Source: an uncultured Clostridia bacterium (lineage in GTDB: Bacteria; Bacillota; Clostridia; Oscillospirales; Acutalibacteraceae). From it: DNA of 64,000 nt. Position numbers and translations under genes: made by a program. A model generated the notes under the pieces. The model was not told the origin of the DNA. It was given only the letters and a program-made list of their open reading frames with translations, and ran no database searches. Shown here piece after piece: positions 35,349-44,211 of the stretch. Each line of letters begins with the position of its first letter. Position 1 is the first letter of the stretch. Where the stretch lies: contig CANQUS010000008.1 of the NCBI GenBank assembly GCA_947627055.1, forward strand, positions 1 to 64,000. The letters are read 5' to 3'.

Positions 35349-38300
35349 ATGTCTAAGGAATATAAATTCAGCATAAATATATATATTGATAATGAATCGC
35401 TTCTGGAGACAACAATTTCATCGTTTACTTCGGATAAGGAATTTTTTCGCAGCAGCGTTCAGCTTATTCTTATTGACTCTCTTGTAACGAAAGAGAGTAC
35501 CGAACTATGTCTGAAATACACCGATGAATTTCCCGAAAATATATATTTTGTAGATTGTCAGGGCAAGGGTATGGCGGAAAGTTTTAACGACGCGCGTGTG
35601 ATATGCCTCGGCAGCTACCTTTCGTTTATTCGCGCAGGTGACTATTATTCACAAGGCACCTTAAAGGGAATATCAGAGACAACAGCGTTTATGAAAGCGT
35701 CGGCAATATGCGTGTCATCCGAAACATCAAGACGCAGGAACGGTGCTGTCCCATATAACTTTGGTGCGATAGAAGGACAGGTCAACCTGAAGGAATACCC
35801 CGATAGGGTTGGACTTATTTTCGGAGCTTATTTTTTCAAGCATGATGCTATCACCAAGCTGCGCTTTGCTAAAACCTATGCAAACGATTTTTCTACAGCT
35901 TTTATCCTCGATCTACTTTTAAAAACCAAGTTATACCTTTACATACCGCGTTTCACGTTCTCGACAACACATTCAGCAGAAAACGACATCAGGAATCTGA
36001 AACAGCAGTATTTTAAATCATATTTTACAGACTTTGTGATACGCTTTATTATGCCTGTTCTGAAAAGCAGAGGAGACTCTCCTATCGTTATGAATATTGT
36101 TATGTATCTCATTTATTTGCGGTTTGCCTGCGGCTTAGGCGACAGGTATATGTTTACAATGGGATCAAACAGTGTTAATGACTTTTTTAACCTGATAAGC
36201 GAGGCTATGCAGGCAGTTGACGATGCGATCATACTCAATCGAAATATTGCTAAACGTGCGTTTCTTCCGCCGGAGCTTACATTTAAAATGCTCAGGCTTA
36301 AGTACCGCAACAAATCTCTCAAGCCGGATATTAACTTTTTTCCTATCGGTGTCATGAGTGAGTATGAGTTCAGGAACTATGCGCTGAAAGCCGTAAAGGT
36401 CAAAACAAACGGCTGCTTCACGGCGACTCTCGGTGGAGCGATGATTTCCTCGTCGGATCATATTGATGTCAGAATCATGTCGATAAGCCTTGAGAGGGCG
36501 TCACTGCGCTTTATAGGATATGTGACGGATGTTTCGTGCCTTGACAAGATAGACTATGAGCTTTTTGCCGTTGCCAACAGAGAAAAGATCCCGTTTAGGG
36601 ATTATCAGTTTTATTCACTGAAAACACTTTTTGAGATTCCGTTTGATAAGGGTTATGGCTTTACGTTCTCCGTTCCTCTCGGAAATATTAAGGAAATGAC
36701 TGTGCTTTCGTTTTTTATAGCACTCGGAGGAATGAGTTACAGACTGAGATTCTCGTTTGGTGCTACGGGAGCGCACCTCACAGAAAAATTCCCGCACAGC
36801 TATTTTGTTGTTGACGGCAGGATGGTTACGTTTGACTTAGAAGCGCGCAAAATCACGATTCGACGCGCTGCGGCGTTTATGCGGAGCAAAAATGAAAGAC
36901 TCTTCCTTTCGGATATAAAGCATGCTGTTCCTATGCAGAAGTATATAAAAATAAAACGTCTGAGAAAAAAGTATCTCTCAACTGTCGATAAATACTCAGG
37001 CAGAAAGATATGGCTTATGTGCGACAGTACGAAATCTGCTTCGCATGACGGGTATGACCTGTATAACTATATAAATTCATTACAGGACAAGCGCGGAGTT
37101 GAGGCGTTTTATTCTCAGCGGGGAATAAATCCTGACGATGCGTTTATAATGACGGCTATGCAAAGCACAAAGCTTGCGTGCGGCTCCGCCGCACAGAAAA
37201 TCATAGCCATGAATGCCGATGTCATAGTAGCAAACGGTTATAATGTTTATAAAATCCTCGGCTTTGAGGACGGAGAAGAGATATTTTATCGTGACCTGCT
37301 AATGGCGGATATTGTTTCGTTCGGCGGTGGCTTTTCTATGACACGCTCGGCTCAAGTAGAGAATAGATTTTATGATAATACTACTCTTCGATTTTGCGGT
37401 TCTCAGTCGGAATACGACAGACTGATCCACCCTATTTACGGCTATGATAAAAAGCATCTTTTTTCGTTCGGCTATCCTCATACCGACAGACTGATGTCGG
37501 TTCCGTCACGACAGATACTCGTATGCCCTGCTTTAAGACGCAGCTTTGGAAAGTATTCCCGTATCGGTTATCAAGCTTTTACTACGGAGCCGTTGTATTC
37601 CGTATTTAATGCCTTGATAAACGACAAACGCCTTTTGTCTTATCTCGACAGATATTTATGCAATATTGTTCTGATTTTGCCCGAAGAATTTGCAAAAAAG
37701 GAATATCTTTGGAACAAGAGCGAAAAGGTCACGGTTTCCTCATTTGAGGAGTTAGGATATAAGGAGACCATTGAAAAATCTGCTATGCTTATAACTGATT
37801 ACAGTAATATCGCTTTCGATTTCGCTTATATGCACAAGCCGATAATATATTACCAAAATCCTAACGTATCATGCCAGGATAATATATCGACCTTCAGCTA
37901 CCGTGAACAGGGATTTGGCACGGTAGTCACAGATATAGATACACTTGTCGAGGAAATTCGTAAAGTTATAGAGTCTGATTTTAAAATGTCTTCAGAGTAT
38001 ACTGCACGCAGAGAGGACTTTTTCGCCTTTATTGACAGAAACAGCTGCACGCGTATAGCAAATGCCATATATGACTGTAAATATAACAATAAGCTGCCTG
38101 TACCTGATATTGTAGGCGGCTTCGGAGCTGCTGAAACACCTCCTGTCAAAGGCAGTCAGTCCGATACCGTGAGAAAAACTGCGGAGAAGCGTCCCGTGCC
38201 AAGGCAGCAGTCGGGCAGAATGTCTGAAGCTGTACAGGCGATGCGTTCGGGAGATCAGATATATTCGTCGGAGAAACGTTCGGCAGAGCAATTACTGCAA

Positions 38301-38726
38301 CAGAATGTACGCTATGCAGAGGCGCCCCAAAAAGCTCGGCCGGCTCATCCTCAGACCTCATCTGCACGAGCAGGCAATGAGGTGAGCTATGCCGAAAAGC
38401 GTCCTGCCCGTCAGCAGATACGCCAACAGAATATCAGATATGCGGAATCCCCTAAAAATACCCGTCCGGCTTCACGTCCGACAGTAAAACCGAATCCTAA
38501 CGGAGGCGCACGCTATGCCGATCAGCGCTCGTCCGATCCGAGAAAAGCTGACTCACATCAGACGCGGAGAACTGATGCGCGTTCAACGAGTCAGCGTGCT
38601 GCGGATTTTCGAGATCATGCTCGCAGATCTGTTACGGATCGTTCTGCGCAACGTCAACATCAACAGCGTCCGCGTCAAAATCCGTCGATTCCCCGTCACG
38701 CAAGCCGCGACAAGGGTAAGCGCTGA
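35349..38726 (+). CDS. Large GT2-like plus TagF-like transferase with basic low-complexity tail
   Basis: The 1125-residue protein has three parts. Residues about 1-230 resemble a family 2 glycosyltransferase, though the usual DxD is not obvious. Residues about 553-875 match CDP-glycerol glycerophosphotransferases (TagF/TarF type): GRKIWLMCDSTKSASHDG, VSFGGGFSMTRS, FGYPHTDRL and MLITDYSNIAFDFAYMHKPIIYYQ. The last 210 residues are rich in Arg, Gln, Ser and Pro with repeats of RYAE/RYAD followed by RPA, strongly basic. It probably polymerises alditol phosphate into a wall or capsule polymer at the inner membrane face. Promoter and start (after CGGAG) fit an operon with the upstream gene. Confidence 0.85.
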   Translation: MSKEYKFSINIYIDNESLLETTISSFTSDKEFFRSSVQLILIDSLVTKESTELCLKYTDEFPENIYFVDCQGKGMAESFNDARVICLGSYLSFIRAGDYYSQGTLKGISETTAFMKASAICVSSETSRRRNGAVPYNFGAIEGQVNLKEYPDRVGLIFGAYFFKHDAITKLRFAKTYANDFSTAFILDLLLKTKLYLYIPRFTFSTTHSAENDIRNLKQQYFKSYFTDFVIRFIMPVLKSRGDSPIVMNIVMYLIYLRFACGLGDRYMFTMGSNSVNDFFNLISEAMQAVDDAIILNRNIAKRAFLPPELTFKMLRLKYRNKSLKPDINFFPIGVMSEYEFRNYALKAVKVKTNGCFTATLGGAMISSSDHIDVRIMSISLERASLRFIGYVTDVSCLDKIDYELFAVANREKIPFRDYQFYSLKTLFEIPFDKGYGFTFSVPLGNIKEMTVLSFFIALGGMSYRLRFSFGATGAHLTEKFPHSYFVVDGRMVTFDLEARKITIRRAAAFMRSKNERLFLSDIKHAVPMQKYIKIKRLRKKYLSTVDKYSGRKIWLMCDSTKSASHDGYDLYNYINSLQDKRGVEAFYSQRGINPDDAFIMTAMQSTKLACGSAAQKIIAMNADVIVANGYNVYKILGFEDGEEIFYRDLLMADIVSFGGGFSMTRSAQVENRFYDNTTLRFCGSQSEYDRLIHPIYGYDKKHLFSFGYPHTDRLMSVPSRQILVCPALRRSFGKYSRIGYQAFTTEPLYSVFNALINDKRLLSYLDRYLCNIVLILPEEFAKKEYLWNKSEKVTVSSFEELGYKETIEKSAMLITDYSNIAFDFAYMHKPIIYYQNPNVSCQDNISTFSYREQGFGTVVTDIDTLVEEIRKVIESDFKMSSEYTARREDFFAFIDRNSCTRIANAIYDCKYNNKLPVPDIVGGFGAAETPPVKGSQSDTVRKTAEKRPVPRQQSGRMSEAVQAMRSGDQIYSSEKRSAEQLLQQNVRYAEAPQKARPAHPQTSSARAGNEVSYAEKRPARQQIRQQNIRYAESPKNTRPASRPTVKPNPNGGARYADQRSSDPRKADSHQTRRTDARSTSQRAADFRDHARRSVTDRSAQRQHQQRPRQNPSIPRHASRDKGKR

Positions 38727-38863
38727 GTTGAGTATCTAACACGAAAGTAAGTCCTCTGTCAGATAACAATGAAAAGGCATATTCTCGGTATTGGCGGTAT
38801 ATGTATGACATTGTATGTCATACGATAGATGGATAAATGTGTCCAAACGGAGGCAGTAAATAT

Positions 38864-39001
38864 TTAATAAGGAGCTTGCTCCGTTATTTCAACGCGGCAA
38901 ACGCAGCGTAAGCTGCGTGAGTGATCAACAGGAATCCCAATCTGCTGATCACTAAAATATCCCCGCCTCCTAAAAAGCCGGGACATCGTGTATCAAGTTA
39001 C
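38864..39001. repeat. Dispersed palindromic intergenic repeat, copy B
   Basis: This copy has both hairpins intact: CGCAGC-gtaa-GCTGCG (38902-38917) and GTGATCAACAG/CTGCTGATCAC (38921-38931 and 38942-38952), where one T-to-C change keeps a G-U pair in RNA. It begins AATAAGGAGCTTGC and ends AAGTTA. It lies between convergent genes; the remaining bases 38727-38863 hold nothing else recognisable. Confidence 0.75.
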
Positions 39002-39016
39002 AGATTTTTGACATAA

Positions 39017-39069
39017 CAAAAAGCCTCCTGTGGCAGAATGAAAGATACTGCCACAGGAGGCGCTTTTTC
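39017..39069. terminator. Bidirectional terminator between convergent genes
   Basis: A perfect 14-bp stem GCCTCCTGTGGCAG/CTGCCACAGGAGGC (39023-39036 and 39048-39061) has AAAAA before and TTTTT after it, so it works for the plus-strand transferase and the minus-strand hydrolase. Confidence 0.88.
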
Positions 39070-39149
39070 TATTATCTGTTTTTACCGAATCGCTCCGAAT
39101 CTTCAGTTGCTTTTATTTTTTGCAAGTAAAATTCAAATCATCAGCAAAC

Positions 39150-41294
39150 TCAGAATCTTCTTATTGAAGAATCATAGTATCTCGGTTTTCTCAGGTTGTC
39201 GTTTCTTACGGCAACGGCGGACTTCATTGCGTCGGTCATGCGTCTCTTGGATCTGACCATAGCAGCGACTACAGACGCGCTGAGAACGAGTATCAGACCA
39301 AGGAAGATGAACAGCGTATTTCTAACGCTTGTCAGGTTGTTTTCACTTTTCTCCTTTTCTAGGGAAAGTCTCTCGGTCTTAGTGTCGGCAATACCGGACA
39401 TTACCTTGTCGGCAGCCGTAGCAGTCGATACTATGATACCCTGAGATGTTTCAGACGCCTGTCTTGCGATGCTTTTACCTATACTGTCGAAAACGTTATC
39501 GTCGGCAACACCCGTAACTGTAAGGTCATTTCCGTTCTGATAATCTTCGAGGGCGGTTTCCAGCTCAACATCAAAGGTCCCCGTAATTGAGCCCTTGTAA
39601 TATCCGAGCTTTGTGAGCTTATCCTCAAGAGACTTTACATCGCTTCCGACATAGCCTACCTTTAGATTATCATAATCAGGGGATTTTGCCGCCTTGTCGG
39701 AGTACAAGACCTCGAGGTCTGATGCCGAAAGAGAGTCGCTCATCTCAAGACCCGCCTGAGCTTGATATGCGTGTACCGCTTCAAGCGTAGCATCGTCAAA
39801 AATACCCGTAGGTTCGTCAGTTGTATATCTCAGTTCACGCAGTCTCTCCTGCATCTTAGTGACCGCAGTGCCGCTCATGCCGTATATGACCGCTCCGGGG
39901 TTTGGGTTAGCCGCAGCAAAGCCGCCAAAGAGTACTATTTGCGTCGCGAGGTTTGCTGTGCCGCTTTCCTCAAGACCGTTAGCGGCTTGGAAAAGCTTGA
40001 CTGCGATAACTGTATTGCCATCAAATGTGCCGTCCTGATATTCACCCTCAGTAAGGTACGAAAGCTCTGCCAGCTTACTTTGAATATCTGAGATACCGCT
40101 TTGTTCTTCGTCATAGTCACCCGATTGGTACTCAAGGTACTTTGCGGGAGCTGTCTCGGAGAAGATAGCGTTCCATGTTTCCTCGTCTACATTACCTGTA
40201 GCCTCAAGACCAACCTTGCTTTGGAAGTCCGTAACAGCGGCCGTCGTAGCCTCGCCGTAATATCCTGTGATTTCGTATGTGTAATATCCGAGTGCCGAAA
40301 GTGTTGTCTGTATATCTGTTATTTTAGTGTCGTCGCCATAATCGGAAGCACCCTCAGTGAGAACCTCAAACTTAGGTTCTTCTTCCTCAGGTTCTGAGCT
40401 TTCCTCAGGCTCTGAGCTTTCCTCAGGTTCTGAGCTTTCCTCAGGTTCTGAGCTTTCCTCAGGCTCTGAGCTTTCCTCGGGCTCTGAGCTTTCCTCAGGC
40501 TCTGAGCTTTCCTCGGGCTCTGAGCTTTCCTCAGGCTCTGGGCTTTCCTCGGGTTCTGGGCTTTCCTCAGGTTCTGGGCTTTCCTCAGGCTCAGCACTTT
40601 CCACCTTAGAGCTTTCTGGTTTGGAGGTTTCAGAGGACTGAGCCTGTGATACACTTGATTGGCTGTAATCCGTTGCCTCATAAGCGCTTGACGGAGGAGC
40701 GATATTTGACGCGCCATCCGAACCGAAAGTATATGTTACACCGTCTAAAGTTCTGGTTGTATTTACGACATACTGACCGTTCTCATAATAGAAAGAATCG
40801 CCGTTAAAGAGTACCCAGCCCGTCGAGGGATATGAAACACCGGCGACCTTGAACCACTCTACCCAGCTTCTTCCATAGGCACTGTCATAGCATACGCCGG
40901 CAGACTCGTTTCTCGCGTCGATAGCCGTGCCGTTGCCGATATAAATTCCGACATGACCCGGCATATGAAGTCCGAGACCATGGATCCTCGGGATACCGTT
41001 CGATACATAGCCCCATTCGGGAGATGCGCTCAACAGGTCTGTTCTTATGCCGCCGACACCGTTATAGGTGACAAACAGTCCCGAGCAGTCAACTACGCCA
41101 TAGCTTGTTCCGCCATATACATATCTCCAATGCTCGTTATAAGCCGTTAGCGCATGAGCCGACAAACCTACGCCGGTGCTTTCAGCGGCAGATGTCGTTG
41201 TGGTACCCGTTGTCGCAACGGAAAGAATCAGAGCCGCCGCAATAGCTACAGATGCGAATTTCTTAGTTACTCTTCTTGTGATACTTTTTTTCAT
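39150..41294 (-). CDS. Secreted NlpC/P60 cell-wall hydrolase with PG-binding repeats and C-terminal anchor
   Basis: The enzyme probably cuts peptide stems in peptidoglycan (D,L-endopeptidase type). Of 714 residues, 1-37 are a signal peptide. The NlpC/P60 domain spans about 42-165 with C70 in VDCSGLF and H114 in MPGHVGIYIG. A Ser/Pro/Glu repeat (about 12 units of EPEESS or EPEESP, residues 234-305) forms a stalk. Three to four peptidoglycan-binding type 1 repeats follow (about 311-600), with motifs such as LSALGYY and VTDFQSKVGLEATG. A helix at about 655-677 and a basic end suggest anchoring in the membrane. The ATG at 41294 follows AAAGGAG. WalR-like boxes lie upstream. Confidence 0.92.
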   Translation of the reverse strand: MKKSITRRVTKKFASVAIAAALILSVATTGTTTTSAAESTGVGLSAHALTAYNEHWRYVYGGTSYGVVDCSGLFVTYNGVGGIRTDLLSASPEWGYVSNGIPRIHGLGLHMPGHVGIYIGNGTAIDARNESAGVCYDSAYGRSWVEWFKVAGVSYPSTGWVLFNGDSFYYENGQYVVNTTRTLDGVTYTFGSDGASNIAPPSSAYEATDYSQSSVSQAQSSETSKPESSKVESAEPEESPEPEESPEPEESPEPEESSEPEESSEPEESSEPEESSEPEESSEPEESSEPEESSEPEESSEPEEEEPKFEVLTEGASDYGDDTKITDIQTTLSALGYYTYEITGYYGEATTAAVTDFQSKVGLEATGNVDEETWNAIFSETAPAKYLEYQSGDYDEEQSGISDIQSKLAELSYLTEGEYQDGTFDGNTVIAVKLFQAANGLEESGTANLATQIVLFGGFAAANPNPGAVIYGMSGTAVTKMQERLRELRYTTDEPTGIFDDATLEAVHAYQAQAGLEMSDSLSASDLEVLYSDKAAKSPDYDNLKVGYVGSDVKSLEDKLTKLGYYKGSITGTFDVELETALEDYQNGNDLTVTGVADDNVFDSIGKSIARQASETSQGIIVSTATAADKVMSGIADTKTERLSLEKEKSENNLTSVRNTLFIFLGLILVLSASVVAAMVRSKRRMTDAMKSAVAVRNDNLRKPRYYDSSIRRF
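40380..40593. repeat. 18-bp tandem repeat coding for EPEESS/EPEESP
   Basis: About 12 units of 18 bp lie inside the NlpC/P60 gene, read on the minus strand. Units differ mainly at third positions. The repeat is likely to change length by slippage, altering the stalk in steps of six residues without a frameshift. Confidence 0.85.
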
Positions 41295-41419
41295 CGAAAA
41301 ACTCCTTTTTAATTAAGTATCTTGCCGAAAAGGCATTTTTCGCGTTCGTCCGCAATCCATTTCCGCGGAACTTAATCAATAAATGCGAAATTTAAATTTG
41401 CAATTTTTCAAAAAAACAA

Positions 41420-41436
41420 ATTACAAATTGGTTACA
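41420..41436 (-). promoter_or_regulatory. WalR-type box upstream of the NlpC/P60 gene
   Basis: On the minus strand TGTAAC-N5-TGTAAT matches the WalR consensus TGTWAH-N5-TGTWAH exactly. It points in the same direction as the NlpC/P60 gene, about 126 bases before its start. Confidence 0.6.
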
Positions 41437-41482
41437 TAATATCATCTTCATGGAAAAAAATCAAGCCCTTTTCCTTTAAAAT

Positions 41483-41499
41483 TGTAACCTATTTGTAAA
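41483..41499 (+). promoter_or_regulatory. Second WalR-type box, facing ddl
   Basis: On the plus strand TGTAAC-N5-TGTAAA matches the WalR consensus exactly. With the first box it forms a larger inverted arrangement in the 356-bp spacer between the NlpC/P60 gene and ddl. The rest of the spacer is A+T-rich. Confidence 0.5.
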
Positions 41500-41578
41500 T
41501 TTATGCAAACTACACAAAATAAATCCAATGATAAACCTTATTTCTAAATTTAAAATCGACCGTTTCTTCACTATAAAG

Positions 41579-41608
41579 TTTGCAGGTAATCAAAAATTAT
41601 GATAAAAT
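41579..41608 (+). promoter_or_regulatory. Putative ddl promoter
   Basis: TTTGCA (41579-41584) and TAAAAT (41603-41608) are 18 bases apart, about 40 bases before the ddl start. Confidence 0.55.
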
Positions 41609-41650
41609 GTATTAAACCTTATATAATAATGGATTTTTAGGAGTGAGCTT

Positions 41651-42712
41651 ATGAGCAAAAAGAGTATAGCCGTTATCTTCGGCGGAGCCTCGTCGGAGCA
41701 TAAGGTTTCATGTCTCTCAGCATCTTACATTATAAACTGTATCGACCGAGAAAAATACGATGTTTTGTCGATAGGGATCACAAGGGACGGCAGATGGTTT
41801 CTGACAAATGCCGACACGGAAAAAATCGCAAACGGCGAATGGCAAAGCCTCCCCGACAACAGGCAGGCTTTCATATCGCCCGACCCGACGCTCGGAGGAC
41901 TTGTCGTTTTAAGCGACGGCAAAAGTGATGTCATAAGGCTTGATGTTGTTTTTCCTGTACTTCACGGCAAAAATGGCGAGGACGGAACGGTTCAAGGGCT
42001 TCTCGAATTAAGCAGGATCCCCTATGTCGGCTGCGGAGTTGCCGCATCCGCCTGCTGCATGGATAAGGTATTTACAAATATGATACTTCGTGACAGCGGG
42101 ATCGACGAGGCTGGCTTCACATGGTTCTATACATACGAACTGAATAGCTCACTCGATAAATGCGTCGCTCAGGTCGAGAGTGCTCTTTCATACCCTGTTT
42201 TTGTCAAGCCCGCTAACGCAGGCTCCTCCGTCGGCATTAGCAAGGCGGAAAACCGCGAGGGACTGATAAAGGCGTTTAAGGTAGCCTCGAACGAGGACTC
42301 AAAGATACTTGTCGAGGAAAATATTATCGGCAAGGAGATCGAATGCGCCGTATTCGGCAACGAGGATATTTTCGTTTCCATTGCGGGCGAGATCGCCCCG
42401 TCAAAGGAATTTTACGACTACGAGGCAAAGTATGAAAGCGGCGACAGCGAGCTTTATATTCCCGCAAAGATCAGCGACGAGGTAATGGCAGAGGTTCGTG
42501 ATACCGCAAAAAAGGCTTACCGTATATTCGGCTGCGCGGGTCTCACGCGAGTTGACTTCTTCGTGACCAACGAGGGCAGAATACTTCTTAACGAGCTCAA
42601 CACTCTCCCGGGCTTTACCTCTATCAGTATGTACCCCAAACTCATGGCAGCCTGCGGCAAGAACGGCGATAGGCTCATTGACGAGCTTATCGACTTAGCT
42701 CTTGAGAAGTAA
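41651..42712 (+). CDS. ddl: D-alanine--D-alanine ligase
   Basis: The ATP-grasp enzyme joins two D-Ala for the peptidoglycan stem. The 353 residues contain VIFGGASSEHKVSCLSA, LHGKNGEDGTVQGLLELSRIPYVGCG, VKPANAGSSVGISKA and the metal-binding LLNELNTLPGFTSISMYPKL. The ATG at 41651 follows GGAGTGAG. It heads a wall-synthesis pair with murI. Confidence 0.96.
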   Translation: MSKKSIAVIFGGASSEHKVSCLSASYIINCIDREKYDVLSIGITRDGRWFLTNADTEKIANGEWQSLPDNRQAFISPDPTLGGLVVLSDGKSDVIRLDVVFPVLHGKNGEDGTVQGLLELSRIPYVGCGVAASACCMDKVFTNMILRDSGIDEAGFTWFYTYELNSSLDKCVAQVESALSYPVFVKPANAGSSVGISKAENREGLIKAFKVASNEDSKILVEENIIGKEIECAVFGNEDIFVSIAGEIAPSKEFYDYEAKYESGDSELYIPAKISDEVMAEVRDTAKKAYRIFGCAGLTRVDFFVTNEGRILLNELNTLPGFTSISMYPKLMAACGKNGDRLIDELIDLALEK

Positions 42713-42757
42713 ACGCACCGACAAAGATTTTACCTTTTTAAAGGACGGGAAATACAA

Positions 42758-43567
42758 ATGGCAAAAAAAGCAATAGGCGTCTTTGACTCGGGCTTAGGCG
42801 GCCTTACAGCTGTAAGAGAGCTTTTGACGGTACTGCCAAACGAGAATATAGTATATTTCGGAGACACGGGCAGAGTACCGTACGGTAACAGAAGCCGTGA
42901 GACAATAAAAAAATATTCTATTCAGGATGCGCGTTTTCTGCTTACCAAAAACGTCAAACTCATAATCGCCGCCTGCGGAACGGCAAGCTCGGTCGCTCCC
43001 GAAATAGGCGGCAATATATCCGTTCCCTTTACAGGCGTTGTCGCACCTACAGCAGCCGCCGCAGTCAAAGCGACCAAAAACGGCAAAGTAGGCGTGATAG
43101 GAACTACCGCAACTATTAAAACAGGCTCATATAAGCGTGAGATACAAAGGCTCTCACCTGACACAGAGGTCTTTGAGCAGGACTGCCCGCTTTTTGTACC
43201 GCTTGTCGAAAATGGATTCATCTCCCCCGACGACGAGATAGTAAAGCTTGTGATAGAAAGATACCTTTCGTCGCTGCGCGAGTCGGGGATAGACACGCTT
43301 ATACTCGGCTGCACTCACTATCCTATCATCGCGGAGGCGATCTCAGAGGCGCTTCCCGGCGTCAGGCTCATCGACTCGGGCAGGGAAACGGCTATTTATG
43401 CGGCGTCTATTCTAAAAGAGCAAAACGCGCTCGCCGCGGACGATACTCCGGGTGAATGTGAATTTTACGTCAGCGACACTACCGAGGGCTTTTCGACGCT
43501 TGCGGGGATATTCCTCGGACGGGATATATCAGCCTCGGTAAGCCGTGTAGATATCGAGCGTATATGA
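42758..43567 (+). CDS. murI: Glutamate racemase
   Basis: MurI makes D-glutamate for peptidoglycan. The 269 residues have the signature IGVFDSGLGGLTAVREL, YFGDTGRVPYGNRS, catalytic Cys in IIAACGTASSVA and the second catalytic Cys in TLILGCTHYPII. ATG at 42758 lies 45 bases after ddl, preceded by AAAGGACGGG. Confidence 0.96.
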   Translation: MAKKAIGVFDSGLGGLTAVRELLTVLPNENIVYFGDTGRVPYGNRSRETIKKYSIQDARFLLTKNVKLIIAACGTASSVAPEIGGNISVPFTGVVAPTAAAAVKATKNGKVGVIGTTATIKTGSYKREIQRLSPDTEVFEQDCPLFVPLVENGFISPDDEIVKLVIERYLSSLRESGIDTLILGCTHYPIIAEAISEALPGVRLIDSGRETAIYAASILKEQNALAADDTPGECEFYVSDTTEGFSTLAGIFLGRDISASVSRVDIERI

Positions 43568-43616
43568 GCATACATAATTTTGTCAGATCTTAAGAATTTT
43601 AGGATGTGAAGCTGTT

Positions 43617-44033
43617 TTGGATAATAATTACAACCTGAAAATATCCACAGAGCAGACCGTTGACGGTGATTCAACAAGCATGAGCTTTGAGATGAACGCA
43701 TCGTATGTCAAAATAAACGGTACACGATATATTTCTTATATAGAAAAAGATGAAGTTCGCAACACAAAGCTGCGCACAACCATAAAAATCAAAGACAATA
43801 ATACTATAACTATTATAAAGGGCGACAGCGAGGGCATGATCCTTGAGGAAAGCAAGATCCACTCATGCAGATACCCTACTTCCTACGGAATGATTTTGTT
43901 TGACGTTCATACCCATAGGATCACAAACGCGCTTGAGGACAACGGCGGCAAGCTGGAGCTTCAATACTCTCTCTGCATCGACGGCAGCGAGCTGAGCCGC
44001 AACACTCTCCGCCTTGTTATCACCTCGGAGTGA
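43617..44033 (+). CDS. DUF1934 (YwiB-like) protein
   Basis: The 138-residue protein is a small beta-barrel of the DUF1934 family, which often sits next to argS in Firmicutes. Its sequence LKISTEQTVDGDSTSMSFEM and FDVHTHRITNALEDNGGKLELQYSL fits. The start is TTG at 43617, seven bases from AGGATGTGA. The function of the family is unknown. Confidence 0.8.
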   Translation: MDNNYNLKISTEQTVDGDSTSMSFEMNASYVKINGTRYISYIEKDEVRNTKLRTTIKIKDNNTITIIKGDSEGMILEESKIHSCRYPTSYGMILFDVHTHRITNALEDNGGKLELQYSLCIDGSELSRNTLRLVITSE

Positions 44034-44049
44034 GCATAATAAATCAAAC

Positions 44050-44073
44050 AGCGGAGCGTTATGCCGCTCTTTT
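44050..44073 (+). terminator. Weak terminator after the DUF1934 gene
   Basis: AGCGG/CCGCT forms a 5-bp stem with a 9-base loop followed by CTTTT. It is short, so only partial termination is expected. Confidence 0.4.
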
Positions 44074-44087
44074 AAATAGACATGATT

Positions 44088-44193
44088 CAATAATAGGCTT
44101 GCCCCGTCACTAAGCGCAGCGTAAGCTGCGTGATCCGCGCAAGTAATACATCACCAGCCGTCTAAGATCCAGGGGCATATTGCCTAAGTTATA
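44088..44193. repeat. Dispersed palindromic intergenic repeat, copy C
   Basis: It starts AATAATAGGCTTGCCCCGTCA, has the intact hairpin CGCAGC-gtaa-GCTGCG (44115-44130) and a shorter GTGAT/ATCAC pair (44130-44134 and 44150-44154), and ends AAGTTAT. It occupies most of the gap before argS, so it may lie in the argS 5' leader. Confidence 0.7.
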
Positions 44194-44211
44194 TCGAAAG
44201 GAATGTTAAAA

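Noticed and set aside
40357..40641. SGSELS-rich open frame on the plus strand
   Set aside because: It is the antisense reading of the EPEESS repeat in the NlpC/P60 gene, with no ribosome binding site.
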